A DNA stretch of 64,000 bases from Gamarada debralockiae (taxonomy: Eukaryota; Ascomycota; Leotiomycetes; Helotiales; Hyphodiscaceae). The notes beneath the pieces are model-generated. The model ran no database searches, was not told the origin of the DNA, and worked only from the letters and a program-made list of their open reading frames with translations. Shown here one piece after another: positions 55,161 through 64,000 of this stretch. The translations under genes and the position numbers were made by a program. Every line of letters begins with the position of its first letter. Position 1 is the stretch's first letter. The stretch is from assembly GCA_002803225.1 (NCBI GenBank), contig NXFV01000168.1, positions 62,001-126,000 of the forward strand, written 5' to 3'.

Positions 55161-55765
55161 GGTCTATGTAGAAGGAGGTTTACGTGGAGGCGTAAATACT
55201 ACTAGGGGAAGTTAGAAACGTTCGGCAGTGGGAATAAGGGTCAACTTACCAGTCTTCCAGCTTTTGCCGGTTCCCGGTCTACGTCACCGCTTCTAAGATC
55301 CACAGAGACTGGCCGAGACAGCTGAGTGTTAAGGCGTCGAAGGCATCGAGAAAAAGGCGATTCTTCAACGGGATGTGGAACTGGAAGTGCCTTTCTGGCT
55401 GTTGTTGATGTTGGAAAGGGAAGCAAATCCAGCCAATCTGAGAGATACGGTTATCATCACGTGTGTACTTCACGTGATTCATACTGCACTGCACATTTAT
55501 TTGAAGTTGGGCTTTCAGCGATTGCTAACTTGATGTAAGATTTTATTTACTTCACAATCTTACAAAGCGGTTTTGTTGATTCAGGGGTAGTCAAGAAACC
55601 GCTGAAAAGAAGTCGTATATCTTCAATTTTCGTCCTCGTTCGTCACAACCAAATTTATATATTCACAATTCTTCGCTAATCTCTTTGAGCCTTAAAATCA
55701 AGTCGATCTTCTCAATCTAAATCCCGAAGTTTCAAATACTTCACAGGTCCACGGCTTTGTCAAAA
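55161..55765. other. intergenic, divergent promoter region
   Basis: About 600 bases between the DUF202 gene (-) and the acetyltransferase gene (+). Nothing else supported. Confidence 0.5.
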
Positions 55766-56332
55766 ATGGTCGATCGAGCATCTCCAAAATTCTACATCAA
55801 ATCCGCAAGCACATCTCAAGACCTGGAGTACACGAAAGAACTATTTACCGCCTACGCAAACTCCCTCCCAATTGACCTCACATTCCAAAACTTCGCCGCC
55901 GAGCTTTCTTCCCTACCCGGTCTGTATGCTCCTCCAACCGGAGCAATGTTCCTGGCTTTCCTCGCACCCACTTCAACATCCTCAAACCCACCGAGCCTAT
56001 CCAATCTCACTCCCGCCTCAAATCTAGAAGAACCAATAGGAGTCATAGCCCTCAGACCTCTTCCTAACACCCCGCCAGAATCTAAAATCTGTGAGATGAA
56101 GCGTCTCTACCTCTCCCCTGCGTCCCGTGGTCTTGGAATAGGCAAGAAGTTAGTGGAGGAAGTGATCCAGGAGGCGAAGAGGTTGGGGTATGAGGAGATG
56201 AGGTTAGACACGTTACCGAGTATGGTTGGTGCGAGGGCTTTATATAAGGGTGTAGGGTTTGTGGAGGTGCAGAAGTATTATGATACGCCCATTGAGGGAA
56301 CCATGTTTTTGAGTCTGGATCTGAGGGGATAG
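55766..56332 (+). CDS. GNAT family N-acetyltransferase
   Basis: 188 residues in one exon, start at ATG 55766 (MVDRASPKFYI). Acetyl-CoA-binding motif A is visible as CEMKRLYLSPASRGLGIGKKLVEE, with the R-G-x-G-x-G/A pyrophosphate loop. The C-terminal motif B part is LDTLPSMVGARALYKGVGF, followed by YYDTPIEGTMFL. The fold is complete, with a Pro/Ser-rich insertion before motif A. The acceptor substrate (small molecule or protein) cannot be inferred. Its stop is about 180 bases from the MITE-like element. Confidence 0.92.
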   Translation: MVDRASPKFYIKSASTSQDLEYTKELFTAYANSLPIDLTFQNFAAELSSLPGLYAPPTGAMFLAFLAPTSTSSNPPSLSNLTPASNLEEPIGVIALRPLPNTPPESKICEMKRLYLSPASRGLGIGKKLVEEVIQEAKRLGYEEMRLDTLPSMVGARALYKGVGFVEVQKYYDTPIEGTMFLSLDLRG

Positions 56333-56508
56333 GGGTTGAAGGGGTTGAAGGGGTTGGGGGATCATGGGGTGTGGTGGCATGACTGGGATTTATGTTTGGG
56401 GTTTTGGGGGTGGAAGGAAGATGGAGGAGCATGGCTGTGAGAAATGGAATGAGAGCTCCTGCCAGAGTTTGTGGCTGGACAAGACGAAAAGCACGAAAGG
56501 GTCACGAT

Positions 56509-56734
56509 TAAAACCCACCCAGTGTGAGTACTAGTGAGGTGTCGAAATTTAGCCTTACTTTCAACTCTGATAACTGCACTATTTCGAGCATTATTTGTAT
56601 AATAATATTGAAAAAAAATAAAAAAATAAAAAAATAAAAAAAATAAAATTTTCCAATGAGAATGCGTGTGAAATAATAAGCTATGTGCCAACTCATACCC
56701 GGTGTGGTAAGCGGCTCACACCGGGTGGGTTTTA
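56509..56734. mobile_element. MITE-like element with TA target duplication and inverted ends
   Basis: The left end TA-AAACCCACCCAGTGTGAG (from 56509) and the right end CTCACACCGGGTGGGTTT-TA (to 56734) are inverted copies with one mismatch in 18 bases, flanked by TA on both sides. The interior is about 222 bp, has no coding frame of note, and contains an A-rich tract. Near the right end a second, perfect 10-bp hairpin (ACCCGGTGTG at 56697, CACACCGGGT at 56717) lies inside. Size, TA flanks and lack of coding fit a non-autonomous Tc1/mariner- or pogo-type element. No transposase is in the window. Confidence 0.7.
56611..56648 (+). repeat. A-rich simple repeat (A6-8 T units)
   Basis: Runs of six to eight A separated by single T, about 38 bp, inside the MITE-like element. 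Confidence 0.9.
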
Positions 56735-57052
56735 GGCACAAAGGCATGTCAATAGATTTCTTGACTTTGCAAGCTGGGCCAAGCAGAAATGGGTGCCTTG
56801 ATAGAAAGGGAAGGCGTTGAGCAGAGGTTCCGGGATCAATGACCACATTGAATGTTTAATACGTTTACATACTTACCATATGATATCGAGACGCAAAATA
56901 GGGTCCGTCGCAGACAACAGTTCGTTTCGATGCTAATGAATCGTTCTATCTATGTACAGTCATGTATTTCCATCATGCGCACATCGCTCATGCTCACGCC
57001 CCCTAACTCCATTGAATGCACTTATGCCATGCTCCATCTCTAACTTATCTAG

Positions 57053-60000
57053 TTAACTAAGATCGAATCCAGCCCCCGAGTTCACCGCATACAGCAACTT
57101 CGACCTCAATGTACTGGCTGTCGAGTACTTCGGCAGCTTCAGCAAGTTCACGCAGGTGCTAGTGCTCGGCAGGCGCTCCTCGTCGCTCCCAGCGTCTCGG
57201 ATACTGAATCGAGGGTTGAGTTGCGAGAAGCCCAACAGAGGCGCACGAGGAGTCGAAGTGACGTATTTGAGAACCTTCCGACGGTCGGAGTCGTCGAGTT
57301 CTTTCATCACTTTCCAGAATAGTTGGATCGTGGGGTGCTCGAGGCCGTCGTCGCCGATCTGGTAGATGCCACCGTAGGCGGTATTCGCGCGCAGGTCTTC
57401 AACGTCGATCTCGGAGGAGTCGCCCCCGATGAGAGTTTGGAGTTCAGACTGGTTGAACATGGAAAGCCAAGATGGCTTGATGATTTCACCGAGACCTCGG
57501 AGGAAGGCTTGTGTTTGTTGGTATGGTTGTAGCTGTAGACGATGTCGGGCGACGTAGGACACATAAAGTGGTCGGTTCTCATTGGTGACTGGAATATTGG
57601 ACCCATTCGGCATGAGTTCACGAGTGACCGTTTGTGTCGGCGCGCCCGGCGGGGATATAGTATCCTCGATGGTGAAATCGAGAGAGAAATCCTCCACATT
57701 GCCAGGGTAGTTCTTGAGTTTCAATAGACCTTGGTACAAGGTTTCATCAAGATCGCGGAGGTCGTTGATATTGGCACGGTAGCCTCCTTCTGAACCAACA
57801 GCTCCTGAAGCTGCCCACTTCAACAGAAAGAAGCCAGCAAATCCAATATCAACGAGAATTCCTTCATACAAGCACTTGCCAACTATACGCCCGAGAAATT
57901 CGTACTGTCGCAATAAGTCTGTGATGTTCTCTCTCCACTCTGCATTTTGTTTTGTCAGACCAGCCTGTCTCATCAACCCTTGTCGCTCGTCAATGGCGGC
58001 TGGATTAGGGTAAAGTAGGTTCTGATCGTTTGTAACGAATAGATTGGGTCCGTCTTCAGAGCGGAATGCTTCGTTGGTGACGCTGGTAAGGAACTCCTTG
58101 GTGACACCACCACCATCAATACCAGCCTCCACTGTGTCGAATTTGTCCACGAATGTGATCTGGATAGGTTCCTTGAGACCTTCTCCAAGATCATAGAATT
58201 GCTCGTAGGCGTCCTCGAATACTTGATCTCGTCGAATTTTGGCATGATGCCTGCCTAGAGCTTCCCGTCCCAATCTGTGGTTGGGTCCATGTTGCACCAT
58301 CGCGTTCTGAACCATCGACATCCGCCAGATATCAGGATCCACATTTCCACCTCGTCTTCGAGTTTGATCCAGCAAGACGAACTGTCGGAAGATCTGTACG
58401 CGGGTTTCGAAGGGGATGGCAAACGGCATGTTTTGTAGGATCTCAAGTCTAGGACCAACAGCAGCAAGAACCTTCTTACGAGCTGCTCTTTGCTGTTGTC
58501 TCCGCAAACTTTCGAGTTGCTGTGCACGGCGAGGTCTGGCCATACCAACAAGAGTCAAGTCATCTCTGATCTCCATGTCCATATCCTCATCAACTTCGCC
58601 ATCCTCTCCTTCCTCTCTGACTTCATGCTGCCTCTCTTCTTCCATGACGACAGCAGGAATAAATCCTTCCATATCGAACCGTGAAGTCATGAGCCAGTGG
58701 TCCTTTGGAAGGAATCGTCGCCGAGAATCTCGCTCATAGAGCATACGCATCACCCCTCTAACTATAGTTCTCACATAGTTGAACGTCATTCCAGCGATTC
58801 CGGCAAATGGCCGGGGTGCTGTCTCTTTTCTCGCAACTGTGGTGTCGTGGGTTTGGAATCTCAAAGAAGTGGTATTTGTTCCAAAGTAAGTACCAAGACC
58901 ACCTTCAATACTGTGATTATCATCATCAGATAGCTCACTAGCGTTGTAGTACGTCGTGAAGGCAAGGTTCTTCAAGAACAGTGTAAGAAGCTTCACATCC
59001 TCGATTGGAAGAGCACTCTCGCGAATGCGAGACACTGGACCACTTTGCTGGCCAAAGCTCGGATTGCTAGCGCTCAGAAACTCCTCATCATCGGTAAATC
59101 TGAGCACAAAGGTGTAGAGTTCGAGGAACAGTAGTATCGTTCGCCACTCTCGATCTCTGGCAATGTCGCTCATCGAAATTGATGTTGATTGTCGAGTCTG
59201 AAGTCGAAGAATCGATAACGCAGCTTTTGAGTCATCTCTTATAGCAGAAAATGTATTGGTCAAGCTCATAGCTTGCCAGAAGAATTTCAATGCGGGAACT
59301 TGGACTCCGGAAGCGGTAGTCATAGATCCAAGATATAACCACATGCGAATTTCGTCGCTTCGCCGGGGGAATATCCTCAGGAGAGTCAATGCATAGCTCG
59401 CAAGCAGACTCGCATCTTCCTCTCCAGCTGCAGAAGCTTTGGCATAATCGATATTGAACTTGGCAAGCAAGCCTGTGATACTGGCTTTATTGACCAAAGA
59501 GAAGAGCTCATCTTTTATGGGGGAAGGCAGTGGTGGGACGGCACTTCCTTGAGATGAATCACTGTTGGCAGATTCTTCCACAACTTCTAGGTCTGTGGAA
59601 TCAATCCGGCCTACAATGTCTCCTGAGCAGCTTGACAGCTGTAATGATAAAGCTCTCAAGAATTCTGGTTCTTGGCTACTTCGCTGTTGCAGGCGATGTA
59701 GTGCAATGAAATGAGCAAGAAGCCATAATCGGCCACTGGGCTGGATTTGCTCGGCTGACCTCGAGGAGAACTCTCGGACTAAAGCAGTCGAAAGACGACC
59801 AACATTAACAAGTGGTGCTAGTTCATTCAGGCCGCGTAACAGAGTTCCTAAGTCGGGAGTGGTCAAGAATTGTGATGCAAAAGCGGCATATGCGTTGAGC
59901 ACTAAGTCATCTGCAGTAGGTCAATTACTTATTCAAACATAAAGTATCGACCACGAGGACTCCTTACCTTTTTGATCCAACTCAATATGTTCTGTAAGGG

Positions 60001-60744
60001 GGGCTCTAATCGCAGTCAATATGAGGCCCTTATCCAACTTTCCTGATCTATTCTTGACGAAGAGATGGGAAATGTAGCAATAATATTGTCGAGATATCCG
60101 GGGAAAGACATCGGGACGACGCACGATTGTCGCTATGAGGAGTCGTAGTAGCGTATTTTGGCACTCTGGAAGGGAACTGTATATCTCGTTAGCTTGATCT
60201 GCCAGATGAGGATTGGAAAAAAGAAGTGAGAAGACAGAAATGGTGGAGCGGTTATGACGTACACTTGCAGGGCTTCGAGAGTGATGTTTGCCAGTCGAGC
60301 AATCTGAGGCTGGATATCTTGACGGCCCAAAAAAGACTCGTAGCGCACAGAATCAATCCGTTGACTTAAATTTTTCATCCTCTCCAAATCATCGTGTCTC
60401 CGCGTACTGAAAAATGCCACGAGGAGCCGTAACTGCTCTGCCAAAGCAGTCCCAGACTCGGAACCTACTTGTCCAGCTTCTGCCTTATCCCAGACATTCC
60501 GCCGCGAATCTGCCAAATGCCTTCTTACTTTGTGACCTCTCCATGTTCTTTGTATTCGTTTGGTGGCGTTCAACTTCTCCCGTTCTTGTTGTCGTTGCTG
60601 CCTCTCCTGCTGTGCATTTGCGACAGTCTGCTGGGTGCCCGAAGCTGCTGGAGTCCAGGAACTTGCGGCAAATGGATTTAGATTTTGGCCAGAGAGGTTA
60701 ACTTGTCGTGGACGACGCGAAGTGCCGCTGAAAGTTTGAAACAT
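57053..60744 (-). CDS. HUL5: HECT-type E3 ubiquitin ligase, Hul5/UBE3C-like
   Basis: Extends ubiquitin chains on proteasome-bound and misfolded proteins. Exons 60263-60744, 59968-60176 and 57053-59910 give 1182 residues. An IQ-like motif lies near the N-terminus (ATKRIQRTWRGHKVRRHL, about residues 60-77), as in UBE3B/UBE3C/Hul5. The HECT domain starts near IQITFVDKFDTVEAGIDGGG and includes FLGRIVGKCLYEGILVDI. The catalytic Cys is in STCVNLLKLP at about residue 1150. The first intron uses a GTACGT donor and a GCTAAC branch site; the second joins LDQK to DDLVLNAYA. The acidic linker (EEGEDGEVDEDMDMEI) before HECT is usual for fungal members. It is head-to-head with the poly(A)-binding protein gene. 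Confidence 0.95.
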
Positions 60745-61641
60745 TTCGAAGAATAGTAGGTCTGGTCACCGCCGTCTTCGACTTTGATTTATCTTCGAAG
60801 AAACATGCCTACGCAGCCGAAACAAGAGAGTTCCGGTGAACCGATTTCTTGCTATTCGTTCCAGGGATTTCGCGGAGAGGGTGAGTGGTGAGAGAGCTTC
60901 GATGAGTTTCTGTGCCGCTGGCAGCCTGGTTCTGGTATATCTCGGATTACCGTGGGTGCTTAACATTTGGTGGTGGCCAGCCTTCCGTAGTCATATTCGC
61001 CGCCGGCCCGCTTATTGAGACCTTTACGTCGAGGTGCTGCCTCATGGCTGCCTTAGCCTCGTGACCCTAGTCCTCTTTGGACGAGGCACCTAAGAAAAAT
61101 TCACGAAAGGGAAGCCGTAATTTGGTCTGTGGTCGCGAGAGCCTCCGTCTGATTTTGATTCCTTCTTCCTCCAACCCCCAACTCGATATCATAAACATCT
61201 TGATTACGGACAAAGTACGATCGCCGTGCTTTTTTCGTTCTTCTTCGCCTTCTTCCTTCCAGAAAACCCTTCTCTCTACGAGAAACCAAAAAAACTTGAA
61301 AATCCCAATAAAAACCCGCACACGTCGCGATCGATATTACTCCTCGACCGCCTCTCGACCTCACCTTCCCCCCAAACCCTTTCACCATCTCTGTCTTGTG
61401 CCACAACCCCCCGACAATCTTCGCACATCTTCTCACCTTCAGTCCTGTACAGATTCTTTCGCAGAACATACTGACTGATCTCTACACCTCCACTTCAAGG
61501 ACATCTCGCAGTATCAGGTACGATAATATAATTTCTCTCTTCCCACACGATGGCGAATTGCTTCTCGCACATTCACCCCATAATTGTATTTGACGCGCGC
61601 ACAACGCTAACATCCTATCTGCAGAACCATATTTACCCAAG
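60745..61641. promoter_or_regulatory. divergent promoter and poly(A)-binding protein leader
   Basis: About 900 bases between HUL5 (-) and PAB1 (+). The right half is pyrimidine-rich and carries an A-rich stretch at 61281-61316 that probably lies in the PAB1 leader. Upstream ATG frames occur here, but none looks conserved. Confidence 0.5.
61518..61624 (+). other. probable 5'-UTR intron of the poly(A)-binding protein gene
   Basis: GTACGA donor after ATCAG at 61517 and TCTGCAG acceptor ending 61624, with GCTAAC upstream as branch site; 107 nt. The next ATG after the acceptor is the PAB1 start at 61642. Confidence 0.6.
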
Positions 61642-64000
61642 ATGTCTGCCGCAACCGTTGACCAGTTGTCTGCTGATTTCAGTAACACCTCTCTGAATGG
61701 CGAGGCAAACAGCGCTCCAGCCATCAATACCGATGTCTCCAACGTGAGCTCCGAGGATCCTGATACCGCTGGACCTACCCCCTCCTCTGCTGCTCCCCAC
61801 CCACAAGCCTCCGCCTCGCTCTACGTTGGTGAGCTCGATCCCTCAGTCACTGAGGCCATGCTCTTCGAGCTCTTCTCCCAGATTGGCTCCGTCGCTTCCA
61901 TCCGTGTCTGCCGTGATGCAGTCACTCGTCGCTCCCTTGGATATGCCTACGTCAACTACAACACCACCATGGATGGCGAGAAGGCTTTGGAGGAGCTCAA
62001 CTACACTCTCATTAAGGGCCGCCCCTGCCGTATTATGTGGTCGCAGCGTGATCCCGCTTTACGCAAGACTGGTCAAGGCAACGTTTTCATCAAGAACTTG
62101 GATGTTGCCATTGACAATAAGGCTCTTCACGACACTTTCGCTGCTTTCGGTAACATTTTGAGTTGCAAGGTCGCCCAAGATGAGTCCGGAGCTTCAAAGG
62201 GTTACGGATTCGTTCACTACGAGACTGACGAGGCTGCCGCCCAGGCTATCAAGCACGTCAACGGCATGTTGTTGAACGAGAAGAAGGTCTTTGTCGGACA
62301 CCACATCCCCAAGAAGGACCGCCAGAGCAAGTTTGAGGAGATGAAGGCCAACTTCACCAACATCTACGTCAAGAATATCCCAGTTGAGGTCACTGACGAG
62401 GAGTTCCGTGAGTTGTTCGAGAAGTATGGCGATGTTACATCCGCATCCCTCGCTCGCGACCAGGAGACCGGCAAGAGCCGTGGTTTTGGATTCGTCAACT
62501 TCATCAACCATGAGCACGCTGCTACAGCTGTCGAGGAGCTCAACGGAAAGGACTTCAAGGGTCAGGATCTCTACGTTGGCCGTGCCCAGAAGAAGCATGA
62601 GCGTGAGGAGGAATTGCGCAAGTCTTATGAAGCTGCTCGCATTGAGAAGGCGTCCAAGTACCAGGGTGTTAATCTCTACGTGAAGAACCTCGAAGACGAT
62701 GTTGATGATGAGAAGTTGCGTGAGCTCTTTGCTCCTTTCGGTGCCATCACTTCTGCCAAGGTCATGCGCGATTCCGCTACTGAGACTACAGAGACCGAGG
62801 AGAAGGAACAGAAGGACGAGGAGAAGAACAAGGAGACCAAGAAGGAGGGCGAGACAGAGGAGGAAGAGTCAGCCGAAAAGAAAACTGCCAAGTCCGAGAA
62901 GCGTTCATTGGGCAAGAGCAAGGGCTTCGGATTTGTTTGCTTCAACAACCCTGATGAGGCCACCAAGGCTGTTGCTGAGATGAATCAACGCATGGTCAAC
63001 GGCAAGCCTCTCTACGTTGCTCTCGCCCAACGCAAGGATGTTCGCAAGAGCCAGTTGGAGGCTAGCATTCAAGCTCGAAACCAAATCCGCATGCAACAAG
63101 CTGCAGCCGCTGCAGGTATGCCACAACAATACATGCCAAACCCCATGTTCTATCCTCCTGGACAACAACCTGGCTTCATCCCACCCGCTGGTGGACGAGG
63201 AATGGCATTCCCACCTCAAGCTGGCATGGTTCCTGGTGCTCAAGCTGGTCGCCCTGGCCAGTTCCCCGGCGGATTTCCTCCTCAGCAAGGTGGTCGGGGG
63301 GCGCCAGGTCCTCAACAACTCCCTCCCAACATGTACGGCATTCCAGGCCAATTCCCACCTGGAGCTCCATATGGCCAACAGGCCAACCCACAATTCCTTG
63401 CTGCCATGCAGCAAGCTCAGCAGGCTGCTGCTCTTGCCGGCGGCCGTGGTGGACCTGGTGCTCGTGGACCCATACAAGGTATGCCAGGTATGCCTCCCAA
63501 CATGGCAGCTCTCGGTCAACAAGGAATGCCTGGTTTCCCTCAAGGTGCTAGACAAGGCGGCATCGCTGGTCGTGGTGCCCAAGCTGGTGGTCGTCCTCAA
63601 TTCCCTGGCGGTTTCCCTCCTCAACAAGCTGGTCGTGGTATACCTCCTCAGGTACCCGGCATGCCTCAAGGTGGTGAAGCTGGTGGAATGTTGCAGTCTC
63701 AACTCGCCTCGGTTCCTCCCCAACAACAAAAGCAACTCCTTGGAGAGGCTCTCTTCCCCAAGATCCAAGTCATGCAACCCGAATTGGCAGGCAAGATCAC
63801 TGGTATGCTTTTGGAGATGGATAACTCTGAGTTGGTCAATCTGTAAGTTTCACCATCCCATTCAAAAACTTCAGTTTTACTGACAATTTCATAGGATTGA
63901 GGATGAGTCTGCTCTTCGCGCCAAGGTCGATGAGGCTCTCACTGTCTATGACGAGTACGTAAAGACCAAGGGCGGCGACGAGGAAGGCGAATCGAAGGAC
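61642..64000 (+). CDS. PAB1: poly(A)-binding protein, cytoplasmic, 3' end beyond the window
   Basis: Binds mRNA poly(A) tails and promotes translation and stability. Exon 1 is 61642-63842; a 52-nt intron (63843-63894) is followed by exon 2 that runs off the edge at 64000. Four RRMs are seen, with RNP2/RNP1 pairs such as [10 protein letters not shown] with [18 protein letters not shown] with [18 protein letters not shown] with RGFGFVNF, and [10 protein letters not shown] with [11 protein letters not shown]4 has an insertion of about 45 charged residues between its first helix region and RNP1, typical of filamentous fungi. A Pro/Gln/Gly-rich linker follows, then the MLLE domain ([20 protein letters not shown]), split by the intron within LVNLIEDESAL. 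Confidence 0.97.

Larger units (their letters stand above)
56333..57052. other. intergenic containing a MITE-like element
   Basis: About 720 bases between the acetyltransferase (+) and the HECT ligase stop (-). Starts with three GGGGTTGAA-like units (56333-56360), then holds the inverted-repeat element at 56509-56734. Confidence 0.6.

Noticed and set aside
62905..63777. 290-codon frame on the minus strand
   Set aside because: Shadow of the low-complexity linker of the poly(A)-binding protein.
1..64000. tRNA, rRNA and CRISPR arrays
   Set aside because: Scanned by eye for T-loop patterns, rRNA cores and regular spaced repeats; none convincing. A tRNAscan run would be decisive.

Overview
This window is nuclear DNA of a filamentous ascomycete (Pezizomycotina; a Leotiomycetes/Helotiales-like genome is my best guess from gene structures, but I could not run a search). 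Genes are mostly of one to five exons with short GT-AG introns of about 45 to 110 nt, several with a CTAAC-like branch site. They are packed on both strands and most encode conserved eukaryotic housekeeping proteins. I recognised no tRNA, rRNA or CRISPR array.

Layout. 1-1972: 3'-truncated caspase-like protein (-). 2830-4271: mitochondrial EF-Tu (+). 4793-8954: CAND1-type HEAT-repeat protein (-). 9571-10350: acidic, probably mitochondrial protein (+). 10676-13180: a signal-peptide gene that runs into a broken repeat-protein pseudogene (+). 13743-14773: Spg1/Tem1 GTPase (-). 15431-16001: glycine cleavage H protein (+). 16193-17323: porphobilinogen deaminase (-). 18134-19401: lactonase-like beta-propeller (+). 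19983-20552: uncertain hypothetical gene (+). 20847-23039: AAA+ ATPase (-). 23670-24089: a small two-exon gene absent from simple ORF calling (-). 25103-27276: Clr5-domain/TPR protein (+). 27474-28570: DnaJ protein (+). 28969-30078: Stn1-like telomere protein (+). 31016-32949: Vcx1-type Ca2+/H+ exchanger (-). 35408-38426: Utp14 (-). 38618-38983: mitochondrial ribosomal protein mL41 (+). 39308-41121: MFS transporter (-). 42721-49184: broken two-module NRPS (+). 50510-51685: TauD-type dioxygenase (+). 52527-53590: aldo-keto reductase (-). 54753-55160: DUF202 protein (-). 55766-56332: GNAT acetyltransferase (+). 56509-56734: MITE-like element. 57053-60744: Hul5/UBE3C-type HECT ligase (-). 61642 to the right edge: poly(A)-binding protein, 3'-truncated (+).

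Two stretches are in decay while their neighbours are intact. From 39 to 53.6 kb a transporter, an NRPS with many frameshifts, a 2-oxoglutarate dioxygenase and an aldo-keto reductase look like the remains of a secondary-metabolite cluster. From 11.3 to 13.2 kb a conserved H-x4-C motif (HALVDC-like) recurs about twelve times but is spread over all three frames, which marks a repeat protein broken by indels. I know no described family with this repeat. It is the least explained object in the window, together with the small gene at 23.7-24.1 kb and the TA-flanked inverted-repeat element at 56.5 kb.
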